DNA from: Oreocharis arfaki
Taxonomy: Eukaryota > Chordata > Aves > Passeriformes > Paramythiidae
NCBI GenBank assembly: GCA_013398015.1
Contig: VZRR01011628.1
Location: 399,744-463,743 of the forward strand
DNA length: 64,000 nucleotides
Reading direction: 5' to 3'
Made by a program: the position numbers and the translations under genes
Part shown: piece by piece, positions 1 through 11,540 of the stretch
Numbering within the stretch: position 1 is the stretch's first letter
How the letters are laid out: each line of letters opens with the position of its first letter
Notes under the pieces: model-generated
The model's database searches: none
The model's input: the letters and a program-made list of their open reading frames with translations, nothing else
What the model was told of the DNA's origin: nothing

Positions 1-2050
1 AACAACTTACCCAAATTTGTATTATTATTATTATTTGCAGAGATAATATAAAGCAAGGCACTGATGAATTCCTGAAAGCTGCATATTAGCACAGTACTAC
101 TGGGCTGTTTTAACTCTAAAATTTTCTGAGAAAAAGGTATGGAGGAAGACCGTGAGGGGGAAGAGAAGGAGGAGGGGAGGATTGTTATTAGCTGTTACAG
201 AAGCAGTGAAAAGATGAGAATGGCCAATTGTCACATCTCAAAAATGAACTGACAAATGAAAGGGCCTAGAATTTATTTATTTTATTTTCAAATAGCATGA
301 TTTTTAATTTGATCTGATAGATTGCCGTGTATTGAAAATACTACATTCCTCTTTCTCTTGTTTTTCCACTCCCAAACATGAAAGTAGAGGCAGCATGTTC
401 CATTTTCCTTCATCTAGAGCACCAAAACACCAGGTGAGATGAAGGTGCAGTTATCTTGTCCATGCCAAGGTGCTCAGGAATCTGCTCAAGAGAATGAAGA
501 TAAATATATGGTAATATATTTAATATATATTAATGGTAATATATGGTATTAATGGTAATATATGGATAAATATATGGTATTATGAACAAATATTAAGTGA
601 TATTCTAATTTCACGTATTCAGTTATATCTTGGTTTAAAAATGTGAGGTGAAACTCCTCAACCACTTCAGCATAATGAGACAAGTAGGTTTTTTTCAGAC
701 TTTTAATTTTCTGATGTGTTTAGTGTTGGAGGGTAGGACTGACCTTCCAGTGGCAGCTCGTTCAGGGTAGCAGCTGCATTGTCTCACAGGGATCTTACGG
801 TTGTGAACTAGAGCAACCACAGCTACCCAGCTGCCTAAAATATCCTAGTGGATGTCTCTTTGTCCTCTTTGGCATACGGCAGTTTTAGATGAGGAAAGAA
901 AAGGAGACAGGAGGTGGTGCCAAACCAGACAGAAGTTTTTTATTAAGCAAGAACAGGGACACATCAAGAGAGATGAGGCAGCTGCGAGTATGCCAGCAGC
1001 TGCATCTGCTCTCTGAATGGATGATAACATGAAAATGACAGGGCCCTCCAAAGGAGCAAAATTTTGGGAATGTCTGATCATTAATGCCTTGGTTATTTTC
1101 CTCCTAAAATGGGTTAAGGACTTCAAAGCAAAAAACAGGCTTCTTTTACCCCTGAAGAATATTTACTTTTCACCCTGATTTTTATGCTGTGGATTTGTGT
1201 GCATGGAAAATTTATATTCACTCTCTCATATGATAAAGTAATAATTTGCAATTTTTTTCATTGTCTACAGGGAACTCTTTGTGTTGTCTGAGGACTCTCA
1301 ATGCTTCTATATTGCAACAATAAACATTCCAGTGAGCTATTTCACTGTGTTGCCCACAGACAGATGGATACATTGGATGCATATCTTTATTTTCTTTGGT
1401 GTTTTAGTGGCTGTCCGTCTCTTTTTCTTTTTAAATTCCAAAGTATTATTAACATTCAACAACTCCATTAGAAAGTCACAGGCAGTAAGAGCCCATCTGT
1501 GCCATGTTAACATTTAAGGAGGAAATAAAAGAGTAAAGTGGACAGGTGGAGTAGACAGCAGGAAACAGCACCAGGCACACAGCAGGTAGGGAGTTCAGCA
1601 GAGGAAAATGCCAGACATTTAACAGGTAAATGGAAGGGCAGCTGAATTTCTATGCCAGTCCATAGAGAGTGCAGTGAGGGAATAGTGGCTGACAGAAATA
1701 GGAAGATGTCACATCTTCAAGAAAGAGCACTTGCTTTCATGGAGAATATTAACCCAATTAACCCAACTTCTGAATAATTATGATTGCAGTACAACTTGGC
1801 TTTTATTTCCTATAACCTTTTAGAGGTTTTCATGCTTATGCTCTGATATCCATGAAGCTTGGAGGGAGATGCACCTGAGGAGGATGTTAAGGAAAACTGA
1901 CCAGGGAGAATGATGATCCTCAGTCAAAGAGAGACAGTGGTGGGCTGGCTTGGCAAGGAAAATGTGTGAGGTGATTTGGACAGGATACCACATAATGGAC
2001 AAAACAAGGCTGCATATGGCGTACCTCAATTGGATGCACACAAATAGAGA
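1..2050. other. Unassigned non-coding DNA
   Basis: No gene is recognised. The stretch is AT-rich, with a short purine-rich patch near 127-182 and the AT repeat cluster listed separately. Open frames at 845-1126 (minus) and 1281-1517 (plus) are under 100 codons and show no domain, signal peptide or family motif, so I treat them as chance. Very diverged CR1 sequence could extend leftwards from the fragment starting near 2051, but I could not follow it. Confidence 0.55.
501..584. repeat. AT-rich imperfect tandem repeat
   Basis: About four imperfect units of 17-19 bp built around 'taatggtaatatatgg' and 'taaatatatggtat' lie side by side. This is seen directly and looks like an imperfect minisatellite. 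Nothing suggests a coding or regulatory role. Confidence 0.7.
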
Positions 2051-3395
2051 AGTGACAGCAGGACAACATTATGGAGAGAGCTCCTCACATCTTTTCAGGG
2101 AAATCAGCATGTCTGGGTGTCTCTCTGAAATGTCTGTGCATTAAAGTACATAGCATGGGGTTAAAATAGGAAAAATTAGAGGGCTACATGCAGTTCTGAG
2201 CTACAGTCTCATTAGGAGGGAGAGGTTCCATACCTGGAGTGCTGCAGTGGTTGGACAGAGGCTATTTAGGAAGGACAATTTGAAATGTCAAGGAAGGAGG
2301 GCTGCCCTTCATGTGCAGGAGCAGTGGGAATGCTTGGAGCCTTGCCTAGGAGCAGATAGGTGATATCTGAGAGTGTGTGAGTAATGATCAGCCATCAGAC
2401 CAACACAGATGATGTTGTGGGTGCCTGTAACACCTGGCCAGGAAGAATTAGGCGAGGCCTTCTTCAGACAAGAATCTTCATGTTTGCAAGATGTACTCAC
2501 GAGGAATTTCAACCATCCCATACCTGCTTGGGGGAGAGCACAAGAGGACACAAACATTCTGTGAGGTTTCTGGAGTGTGTTGGTGACACCCTTCAAACAC
2601 AGGGGCCTGAGGAGCTGGCGATGGGAGGTGATCTGATGAACTCATGCATATAAACAGGGGAAAACTTAAAGCGGATGTGAAGGTCGGGAGCAAACTTAAT
2701 AGTGACCATAAGATGATTGCTTCCAGCAGGCTGACGAGAGGTAGCAAGGAAAACAGTGAGATAACAGTCCTGAACTTCAAAATGGTATACTTCTGTCTTT
2801 TTAGGGTTAGATAAATGCATTTGGATATGGCCCTTGCGAGAAAAAACAGTCAAGAGGGATATCTTCTTTTTTTAAATATAACCCTCTCCAATATTAAGAT
2901 TACTCTATCCCAGCCAGCATGAAAGATCCTTGTGGATGAACAAAGATAAGCCTCAAAAGTAAAATGGAAACTGTAGAAGTTGGAAGTTGGAAAAGGTCAA
3001 GTCACACAAGAGAAACACTAAGATAGTGTCTGAGAGTGCAAGGATAGGGTTAGAAAAGTCAAAGCACGTGTAAAGTTAAATATGGTAAAGGACATGAACA
3101 ACAGCCATAGATGCTACTAAGGGTGCATCATTCTCAAGGGAAAGGTGAGGCAAAATATGGGCTCACTGCTGAATGGGGCAGGGAAAGGGGAAAAGAAGGA
3201 TATGGCAAAGATTGAGATATTTAGTTCCCTCTTCACTTTATTTCTTACTGCTAAAATTTTCTTTCGCAAGTCATGGGCTTCTGGAAACAAAGTCTGGAGC
3301 ATGGAGCACTCATCCTCTGCAGAAGAGGATGATCTCAGTCAATGTATAAACTGGACATGCACAAATCTGCTGGATATTCTTGAATTTCAGTGAGG
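2051..3395 (+). mobile_element. CR1 LINE fragment: start of ORF2, endonuclease and linker (decayed)
   Basis: This stretch is collinear with the 5' half of avian CR1 ORF2, which encodes the endonuclease/reverse transcriptase that copies the element into the genome. In order I see: an endonuclease N-terminal block (LKCLCIKVHSMGLK, 2125-2166); a central block (ALHVQEQWECLEPCLGADR, from about 2304); an N-F-N-H-P block near 2503, where the family's catalytic G-D-F-N has lost its Asp; a block like HKxSxRFLEC near 2550-2580; an intact S-D-H triad at 2701-2709; and linker blocks (MNKD near 2937; MGSLLNGAG near 3155; VWSME near 3292). Several frameshifts and stops break it. It stops just before the reverse transcriptase core. 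It is an old, inactive copy. Most avian CR1 copies keep only the 3' end, so a 5'-half piece is less usual. The left boundary is uncertain by tens of bases. Confidence 0.8.
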
Positions 3396-4820
3396 CAGCT
3401 TAAAAGAGGAGCATACTGGAACCACGATCTGGGGATCAGGCAAACAAGTGAAAACTCAGTACTTCAGTGGATACGTCATGGGGTCTCTAGGTAACCTTGG
3501 ACAAGCCTCTTGAAGTGAGTTGAATTAGCTACCCAAATACTATTGAGAGTTAAAGATCGAAGTTAATAAATATGCCAAGTGAACTGCAACAAACTGCCTG
3601 TTACAAGTGGCTGTGTAATCAACAGAGTAATGATAACGTGTTGTTTTCTGTCAGAAAAGCAGCTGAAACCCCTAATGTTACATGGGCAAAGGAGCAGGGG
3701 AGCAGTGTGATTCACGGGGTCTGAGACACCTTCCTAACACATTTATATGTGCTAACTTCAGAGAGATCTTTGTGTGTCACTTAATTCCTGTAATAACTTT
3801 TAAAATTAGGTGGATGAAATCCAGAGCTGAGTTTCCTCTGCTTTACTTGAGGGTGCTCAGCAGCCTTGTATTAATAATATATATAGGTTTTATTAGGTTC
3901 ATTTTAATACAGGGTTCCTATGTTTCAGATTCTTCCCTGTACTGGAACTGTACCAGACTGTGGCCCAAGTCCTGGCCTGTATTTCTGCACCACTCTTAAC
4001 ATCTAGGAAATGGCAGGCGTGATGGCTCTAAAGCTTGGCACTGCTGCAGATGTGTTCCTGTTGATAGATACACGCCAAGTTTGCTGTCACTTGGCTTCAC
4101 CCCTGGAAACTGGCAGAAAGAGAAGAATAAGACTCTGCTAATTTATCCTTTTCAGTGGGGGCAACATTATTTGTCACCTTGCCACTTGGCTGTTCTTGTG
4201 CTCTGGCATGCGGTCCCCAACTGCGTTTGAGTGAAGCGTGATGGTTGTGGGGTCTGGAGTTGCACGAGCAGCTGCCGATCACTGCCTGGATACTGAGGCA
4301 GCGTGCTAAGCAAGAGGACAAGGGCTGGAAGGCTGTCATCTGACAAATTATTCCAAGGGAAAAAGCACAGGAACATACAGGGCTCAACTCAAGACACTGC
4401 AGATAAGATTAGAATGGGAATCAGAAATGTGTGAATAACACAAACAGCATATTCGTTGCCTGTGTTCATCCTCTTCACTTATTTGTCTGCTGTTATACTA
4501 AAAAAGAATGGTTTGTGCACTCATGTTTCTAAACTTTTAGTGTCTCCACAAGAAAAGCTCAATAGCACATCTGCCTGAGGAAGTATCAGAGCTATTCCCA
4601 AAACTGGACTCTCTCCCTTTGCAACACCCTAGATTTTAACAGAAGAACATGACAAAGTCAATATATTTTCCCCTATTTTTCTTAATGTTTTTATCATGTT
4701 TTTATATGGACCTGGAAATTCAGAATCTAGTGTGGCAAATCTTATCATATTTAATGTGATTTTCTTTGCCTCAAAACCAACATTAGGATTTGTCTAATTG
4801 TATGACAAATTTGGTTTTGA
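3396..4820. other. Unassigned non-coding DNA
   Basis: No gene is recognised. A short patch at about 3484-3520 resembles the conserved core of a MIR SINE but is too brief to call. Open frames at 3682-3999 (plus) and 4097-4387 (minus) have no recognisable motifs. Confidence 0.55.
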
Positions 4821-5154
4821 AAAACAAGATGATTACCTATGATTGTACAGGAAAATAAAAAGGAAAGAAAAGAGAGGAGAGGAGAGGACAGGACAGGACA
4901 GGAGAAAAGAGGAGAAGAGGAGAGGAGAGGAGAGGAGAGCTCAGTCTCCCAGGGCAGATTTTACTTTGAATCTCCTTTTTTTTTGTCTCAACATGTTGAA
5001 CAAGTNAAACAAAATGATTCGATAGGATTGTACAGGAAAAGAAAAAAGAAATAAAGGAGAGGAGAGGAGAGGAGAGGAGAGGAGAGAGCTCAGTCTCACA
5101 GGGCAGATTTTACTTTGAATCTCCTTTTTTTTTGTCTCAACATGTTGAACAAGT
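4821..5154. repeat. Tandem duplication with purine-rich core, joined at an N
   Basis: Two near-identical units lie head to tail: about 4821-5005 and 5007-5154. Each has 'gattgtacagg' (4841 and 5026), an (AGGAG)n purine tract of different length, 'gctcagtctc', 'gggcagattttactttgaat', a T run, and 'caacatgttgaacaagt'. The only difference in layout is the length of the purine tract. A single N (5006) lies exactly at the junction. It may be a true recent tandem duplication or two unmerged assembly versions of one locus. Confidence 0.85.
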
Positions 5155-6244
5155 GTCATCCCACTTTACTGCAGGCTCTTAATGGCAAAGCCTGCATTAG
5201 GAAACTACTTACCTTAGGCTTTCCCTGCACTGAATGGGAGAACATAAACCCCAGAGGTCTCAGATGGACCTGCGCTCCCCAAGGAATGTGTAAATGGCAC
5301 AAGGCCGTTAGCTGAGAGCTGGAAAAGTCCACTTGGTACCTAAATTGTTTTGTATGGATCTCTTCCTAGAAGAGCCCACATTTCATGCAATATCACAACT
5401 CCACAGCAGCTAATTTAGAGAACAATACTGTTGGGCACTTTTTCCGTACTTAGACTCCAAGCTAACATTTTAATATTGGGGTTTATCACTAAATATCAGC
5501 CTTAAGCGCTAAACTTCAGTCACAAATGACTGAACTCGATGCAGGAGTTTGGGTGCTTTGAAGTGGAACGTATTTATAAACATTTTTTAAGCAGCAATTC
5601 CTTTCTGTGAGACCATGAGGCACAGATGTAGGTACTTAACTTTTTCTGTAGGGTTTGCAACAAAACGTCCATACGTCAAAGGAAATCAATGGTACTCATG
5701 GACCTCATTATGTTGGTCTGTCACTTGCTCTGTTATTGAACTTTTCTGCAGTGCTCTGAGCATTTAAAGAACATGAAAATGTAAATCTGAATAAGAACAA
5801 GTTCGGGGAGCTCTGAGTGTTCCATAAGACTTGAAGAAACTTATAAACCATGAAAGAAAAATATTTGCCAGATACATCTGAGAATATAGTTAGCTTGTAA
5901 TGGGACACAGAAAACATTCCTCCATGCATTGCTTAACCTTGTATCACACTTCTTCTCCTGACAGCAACAAGTGCAAACTACAGAGAGGAAAAAAGCCACA
6001 GCTGAAGTCAGAACTTAGCTAAAACATCTGAAAGGCAAAAGAAACAGGGATGCCCTTTAGAAACAGAAAATGTAATGGGATTATTAATAGCGTCTTTATG
6101 ATTAATTTTATATTTCTTGATCCAAAGTGACTCATGGAAACTGCAGGAGGAGTTGTGGCCTTGCTGTGGTTGGTGATATAGATACTCAGCAGGACACAGT
6201 CCCTGTCCAGAAAGTCAACACTGTAACTAGATGCACTGTACTTT
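5155..6244. other. Unassigned non-coding DNA
   Basis: No gene, RNA or recognisable repeat. Open frames (for example 5708-5929 minus) are short and without motifs. Confidence 0.55.
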
Positions 6245-6312
6245 CTATTTTCTAGATGGGTAACCAAGGCATGGGGAGAGGAGATGATTTTTCCAAGGTT
6301 GGTACTAGAGCT
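6245..6312 (-). mobile_element. MIR-like ancient SINE relic
   Basis: Read on this strand the stretch follows the reverse complement of the conserved MIR core and 3' part: an 'agatggg.aac..aggca..gagag' block, then 'ccaaggt', then 'actag'. MIR elements are tRNA-derived SINEs that were active early in amniote history. It may extend to about 6350. The call rests on remembered consensus, not alignment. Confidence 0.55.
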
Positions 6313-6549
6313 CCGAACTTCTGCAGCATATTCTGATCCTTAGTAGTCTCTGAAGTTAAATAGGATTTCATTTTCTTTCAAGATATAAGACATAAAATAC
6401 CTCAAAATACTGTTCCAGGACTTTTTAAAATGCTCTGCCACTGTTACAGCACTTAATTGTAATTAGGGGCTGCTTTCAGCTCCACAGTTGAAAGGATTCT
6501 GCCTGCCTTTGAAGACAAACCTACTGATGAAGTATGTCTACACTGGGAT

Positions 6550-6567
6550 TTTTTTTTTTTTTTTTTT
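6550..6567. repeat. Poly-T tract at a gap edge
   Basis: A run of 18 T ends at the first N of the gap. The homopolymer probably caused the assembly break. Confidence 0.9.
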
Positions 6568-6653
6568 NNNNNNNNNNNNNNNNNNNNNNNNNNNNNNNNN
6601 NNNNNNNNNNNNNNNNNNNNNNNNNNNNNNNNNNNNNNNNNNNNNNNNNNNNN
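6568..6653. other. Sequence gap (86 N)
   Basis: Eighty-six consecutive N bases. The true missing length is unknown. Other single N positions are 5006, 9212, 23758 and 46026. Confidence 0.97.
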
Positions 6654-6675
6654 TTAATATCGGTGACAGTTTGCA

Positions 6676-6724
6676 AAGACAGACAGACAAATAATCTGAT
6701 TAACTGACAGACAAACAGACAGGC
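6676..6724. repeat. GACA-rich imperfect microsatellite
   Basis: Repeated 'gaca' units ('agacagacagaca', 'tgacagacaaacagacagg') with interruptions lie just right of the gap. The missing bases may hold more of it. Confidence 0.6.
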
Positions 6725-9060
6725 ATTCAGTCAGACCTTATTTCCCTGTTCTTGCCTAGAGGTGATTTTTTTTTCTCTTTCTCTCTGTCATTGCCACAAG
6801 GGTTTTCTGTTATGATGCAGAGAAAAGTCAAAGTATGCATCTGTGAAAACATAGATAGTAAATTAGAAGATAATGAATAACTAAAAGAACGTCCCCAAGC
6901 TATTCCTCACAATATTTTTTCCTTAAATTCAGATAAAGACTGAATAGCCAAATCAGAGCTTGACAACTCATGAGCTTTCTTTTATGTTTATTGCTTGCCT
7001 TACATACTCTTTCTCATATATTAGCCTTATTTTCAATGTCTGGAGAGATTACTTGTGGCTAGGTCTCCAGGCAACACTGTGGAAGACTCTAGATTTCATA
7101 TAAATTGTATGTCATATTTTGTCATTCCCATTTTGATGTCCCAGGCTTCATAGGTCATCTCAGTAGATGCTTCTGTTCAAGCAGCATAATCTTGCCTTTA
7201 ATATATTTCAAATTTAACACTTTGTTATCATGTAATTGCAGGAGTGGAAACAACAATTTAATTGCATCAATACAGCTAGAAAACAGGCTTTTTCTGTAAT
7301 CCTAAACGTGTATTTTCTTTGGTGTTCAGCATGGGAATAATTTGTGAAATGTTACTGATTTTTTCCACCCACCAAAAAGGAGCAGAGAGAGCTTTTTATG
7401 TCAAAGGACACAGATTAGTGGAGAATGATTTGATACCATTTTTGCCATATTGATCTCAGTATATTGGAGTTTCAACAGTTTGTGCTTCAAATTTGACAGA
7501 CACTTTTATCAGAGACCAATTTTTCTTTTGGACTCAACAACGGGATTGAGAGAGGGCTTCATTTACTTGTTGCCTATTTTGACTTACGCTGCTTTCAAAC
7601 AAGAAATTTCTCAAAAGAGACAAATCTTCCCTGCATTTAACAGTAGCCAAATATCTTGAGTACCTAAGTCGCACAGTAAGCCATGGAGTACTCCGTGAAC
7701 AAAGGCTTAGTCTAATTCCCTAGAAATAAATAAGGAAGCGAGGAATTTACTCTTCTTTCCTCTAGAAGTTGCATCAGTGTGCTCTTAACAGAGTTATATT
7801 TATAGGAAAAAAGATAATGGTTGATGTGACTAGAGTGGATTTTCACATCAGTTTATTTTTACATAGGCTGGGGACTCATTTCTTTCTGAAAATCTAGCTC
7901 TAGATAAGGATTTCTGAAAATCTGGTCTTTAAGACTTGGTTAAAGAAGTCAGTGTCAGTAATGGAAAAATAACCCACTTTCCCCAAACCTTCCTCAGTGC
8001 TGGAGCCTCAACAATCCCTTCAGCATTCAAATCCAGGAACACATACACCCACCTGCATCATGTTTCTTTTTGGAAGACCTTGAGATGGGCTGAATATCTG
8101 CACCCACTCTTGATATCAGGGCATCTCACATCCAAGCAGCAAGCGGATAATGAACTGTATTTATTTATTTATTTGGATCCTGAAGTGTTGTTATCAATGA
8201 CATATGCATTATTGAATTTGAATAGTATATTAACTTGCAATAAACTCATATGATTCTCCAAGTCCCATAGTACAGAGCACACAGATCACTGGCTTTTCCT
8301 TACACAGACCTTCACTGAATTGAATTATGAAGTTCCGCTGACGTTCTATATAGACGTTTGCTTTACATTGCGCTACATTTTTTCTCATTACATTTCCCTA
8401 TGATTTATTTATGACAATCCTATGCATATAAAACCTATGCTCTGGAGATCACATTGCAATGACCGAACTGGCGTTCCTGGAAAAGTTCACAGGGATGATT
8501 CACAAGTGATTCACTCTCTACAATGCTCTTTTCTCCTCTGAAGAGAGTGCTTGGCATCCCATGCTTGCTTAGAGAGGCACTGTCTACTTAAATCTTCACC
8601 TCGTGATTTTTTAGGACTGGCTTCTACAAGAAGTGCGTAAATGGCTATACAGGCATTTTAAAAGCCTGAATGCTGAAACACATCTCCTCATTATTTACTT
8701 CTACGAATTTATAATCATGTAATACATCAGACAGATGTGAAGTCTTTGCGTGCCTGTGTTCAAACTGCCTCTTTTAGGTTGTACACAGCATTTGTCCAAG
8801 CAACTCAAAATATGCTGGATGTTGGCTTGCCCCTGCTCTAATTAAGCAAGAGAAATGACAGCCCAGCACAGACAGGGTATTATTTACTGGCATGCTGAAC
8901 ACTTGCAAATATTTTATCAGTGAGTCAGGGCTCAGTGTGTAAGTGTAGACAAAGCAGACAACTGTCTGCACAGCACACTGCCGGGGGTATGGTACAGTTG
9001 GGAAATGTCTCCTCTGGCTGTACCTAAAAGTTCATAAAGCTCTGCAGAGTTAGGTGTTGC
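6725..9060. other. Unassigned non-coding DNA
   Basis: AT-rich and without a recognisable gene or repeat family. Open frames at 7105-7299, 7450-7659 and 7936-8253 (plus) and 8774-8971 (minus) have no domain signature and no consistent splice context that I can identify. Confidence 0.55.
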
Positions 9061-9210
9061 TTAGCTGCTGCAGCTTTCCCTGGGAGCGCAGCGGGGGCTT
9101 CTTGGGACAAGGCAGGGATTCTCTGCCCTCCTGCAGTCCATCTCGGACGCCCCGCACCGCTGCTCCAGCTGCCAGCCTGCAACTTCAGTGACGGCAAAGG
9201 AGGTGAGAAG
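9061..9210. other. GC-rich block of unknown nature
   Basis: About 145 bp are clearly richer in G and C than the surroundings, with CTG/CAG-type triplets and several CpGs. On the plus strand it ends with 'gag|gtgaga', which matches a 5' splice-donor consensus, and one plus frame is open through the block. No protein family is recognised. It could be part of an old LTR, a regulatory patch or an untranslated exon. The N at 9212 lies just outside it. Confidence 0.3.
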
Positions 9211-9318
9211 GNTGGAGAAAATTGAGTGTGTACAGGTCCACAGATGGAAAAAGGGGCAAAGTGTTTCACAAAAATATGGGAGCAACAAACTATTTACATG
9301 GGCAGATAGTGACAGAAA

Positions 9319-9571
9319 CACAGAATCACAGAATATGCTGAGTTGGAAGGGAGGTACAAGCGTCGTCCAGTCCAGCTCTTACCCCTGTGCAGAACCATCC
9401 CCGAGATTCAGACCGTGTCCCTGAGAGCACTGTCCAACTGCTCCTTGAACTCTGTCAGGTTTGGGGCTGTGACCACTGCCCTGGGCAACCTGTTCCAGTG
9501 GCCAAACACCCTCTGGGTGAAGAACCTTGTTCTAACATCTAACCTAACCCTTCCCTGACACACTTCAGGCC
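9319..9571 (-). mobile_element. CR1 LINE 3' end (subfamily with GAGTTGGAAGGGA tail)
   Basis: The reverse complement ends in the short ATTCTGTG-type repeats that mark CR1 3' ends (seen as 'cagaatcacagaat' at 9321-9334). The typical 'gagttggaaggga' and 'ctgggcaacctgttccagtg' blocks follow. CR1 is a non-LTR retrotransposon of birds, and 5'-truncated copies like this are the usual product of its reverse transcription. The 5' end abuts an oppositely oriented CR1 piece at about 9572. Confidence 0.88.
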
Positions 9572-9840
9572 AAAGGGACATGGTTTTAAACTAAAAGAGG
9601 AGAAATGTAGATCAGATATTAGGAGGAAATTCCTTACTGTGAAGGTGATGAGGCACTGGCACAATTTCCCAAAGCAGCTGTGGCTGTCCCATTCCTGGAA
9701 GCATTGAAGGCCAGGCCAGATAGGGCTTGAAGCAACCTGATCAAGTAGGAGGTGTCCCTGCCCATGGCAGTGGAGAGTTGGAGCAAGATGATCTTTAAGG
9801 TCTCTCCCAGCCCAAGCCATTCCATGATTTTGTGATTTTT
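9572..9840 (+). mobile_element. CR1 LINE 3' end, inverted neighbour
   Basis: The plus strand shows the CR1 3' region in order: 'ggttttaaactaaaagagg', 'agatattaggaggaaattc', 'gaggcactggcac', 'ggtgtccctgcccatggca', 'gatgatctttaaggtc', and a final 'ccatgattttgtgatt'. This 3' end belongs to a different subfamily from its left neighbour. It is 5'-truncated and has no open frame of note. Confidence 0.88.
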
Positions 9841-10514
9841 CTAGGGTCCTCCGACCTGATTTTTGCCCCAGCTGTTCATCCTGCTCCTGTCTCCTCTGCT
9901 TGTCTGAGACCCAGTCTCTGATCCTTGTGGAGGAGAAGTTTAGTTTTTATGTTGAAATGTTTTTAGCTGGCTGGATGTCATAGTCAGAGGAGTTTTGTGG
10001 ATTTTTTTTTTTGGCAGGCTCTTGAAAGATATTCTATCTCTGAAGATGCTGCTGTATTTTTGATAGATTTTATCCTTTCTTCTTCTCAGCCCGTAAAACA
10101 GGAAAAGCAGACACAACTTGTCCATGTCATAAGAGGTTTTCAGGGAGGCAGAGGAGGGAGAACAAATACCAGTTCTTCAAGTGGTCACCACAGCTCCTGT
10201 GCAGCTCAGCTGCAGTACCTACAGGTGCATCTCCTTAGATAGTAGCAAATTTGTCACAAGGGCTGGAAGGTAATCTGAATCATAATCAAAAAAATATTAA
10301 GTTGTGGATGCTGAGGTTGCCTTAGGAACTTCTATGAGCCAGTTTCAGTCCCATCCTACAGTGCTGTGCTGGCATCCCAAGGACACACCTTCCACCTCTT
10401 GATTCTTAACCATGCATAGACCTCCTCTCCTTTTGTGTCTCTCTGGCACATGCATGATTCTTTCAGCTGCTGACCTTGTTAGGGTTTTGGTGAGCATTTT
10501 GTTGTAACATAGGG
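9841..10514. other. Unassigned non-coding DNA
   Basis: No gene or repeat family is recognised. The overlapping short frames at 9940-10125 and 9997-10242 have no motif. Confidence 0.5.
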
Positions 10515-10635
10515 TGGTAACATAACAGGGTGATTTCAGTTGGAAGGGACATCAAGAGGTCATGAGGTCCAGCCTCCTGCTCAAACCAGGGTCAGCTATG
10601 AGGTCAAATCGGGTTTTTCAGAGCTTTCTCAGGAA
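10515..10635 (-). mobile_element. CR1 LINE fragment, third 3'-end type
   Basis: The sequence contains 'gttggaagggacatcaagag', 'gtccagcctcctgctcaaac' and 'cagggtcagc', and later 'tcgggttttt'. This matches the reverse complement of a CR1 3' subfamily whose tail reads 'gaggtcatctagtcc.. cctgctcaaagcagggtc'. It is short and diverged. Confidence 0.75.
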
Positions 10636-10916
10636 GACTAATATTTTGATTGGAAATAATAATGATATCAAGCTTTTAAAATATTAGAATACTGGCTCCC
10701 AAGGCTATCCTTTTGCCCAGAAGCTGCTTGAGCTGTTGCTGGCACAGTAGCAATCCTGTTTGGATGCTTTTCTCCTTTATCCATATACAAACACCCTCCT
10801 CTGGGAGGAGACAGTACTGAGGATAACCTCTCTACTTGATGTGATATATGTCCTATTATCTCAAATATTTTCAACTAGAAAATGTGAGAAAGTTGTAAGC
10901 AAAAATGTTCTGCTGG
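10636..10916. other. Unassigned spacer
   Basis: No recognisable gene or repeat lies between the CR1 fragment and the T/G-rich tract. Confidence 0.5.
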
Positions 10917-11082
10917 GGCTTTGGCGGGGTTTTTTGAGGGTTTGGTTGGGTTTTTTTGTTTGTTTATTTGCTTGTGTTTGGGTTTTTTTTGGGTTTTGCT
11001 TGTTTGGGTCAATTTCAGTTTTGTTTCGGGGTGCTTTTTTGTGTGTGTATTTTTTTTTTTTTTTTTCCCCCTGGGGTCTTTA
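10917..11082. repeat. T/G-rich low-complexity tract
   Basis: About 165 bp are made almost only of T and G on the plus strand, with runs such as 'gggttttttttgggttttg', and end in a T run of about 20 followed by 'cccc'. The open frame at 10760-11083 encodes only the resulting F/G/C/L-rich low-complexity peptide and is not a gene. Confidence 0.8.
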
Positions 11083-11504
11083 GAATTTTAAGATCTGGAT
11101 GGAATTTCAACACCAGCACGCATGTGTGAGGCAGAACTACTTTTGCTCCTTTCATTCCATAGATGAGACTTGAAGATTCAGAGATAAGGTGCATCCAAGA
11201 ACTAGATAAATTAATGCTTTTTTTGTTAACTCCTCAGGAGTGTTTGCTTTTCAGCGGCACCTCCAGATCCTGCAGCGCAACAGTGTGATGAGCTAAAGTC
11301 CATAAACAGATTTCAGGAGGTTCAGAATAAGGAGAGTAAAGAAGAGTAAATTGAGGGACAAAGTTAAAGTTTCACTCTTTTGTTAAAACAGATAGTGAGG
11401 ATGAAGAATACAAAATCTGATTTTTTGATTTTCCTTTCGGGTTTGATCCTAATTATATGTAAGATTAGATGCACATTTTTCAGCTGATATTCTGATGGGC
11501 AGCA

Positions 11505-11540
11505 GATTGATTGATTGATTGATTGACTGATTGATTGATT
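11505..11540. repeat. (GATT)n microsatellite
   Basis: About nine tetranucleotide units ('gattgattgattgatt') with one 'gact' interruption. Confidence 0.9.

Noticed and set aside
3484..3520. Short MIR-core-like patch
   Set aside because: Only about 30 bases resemble the core and the flanks do not match.
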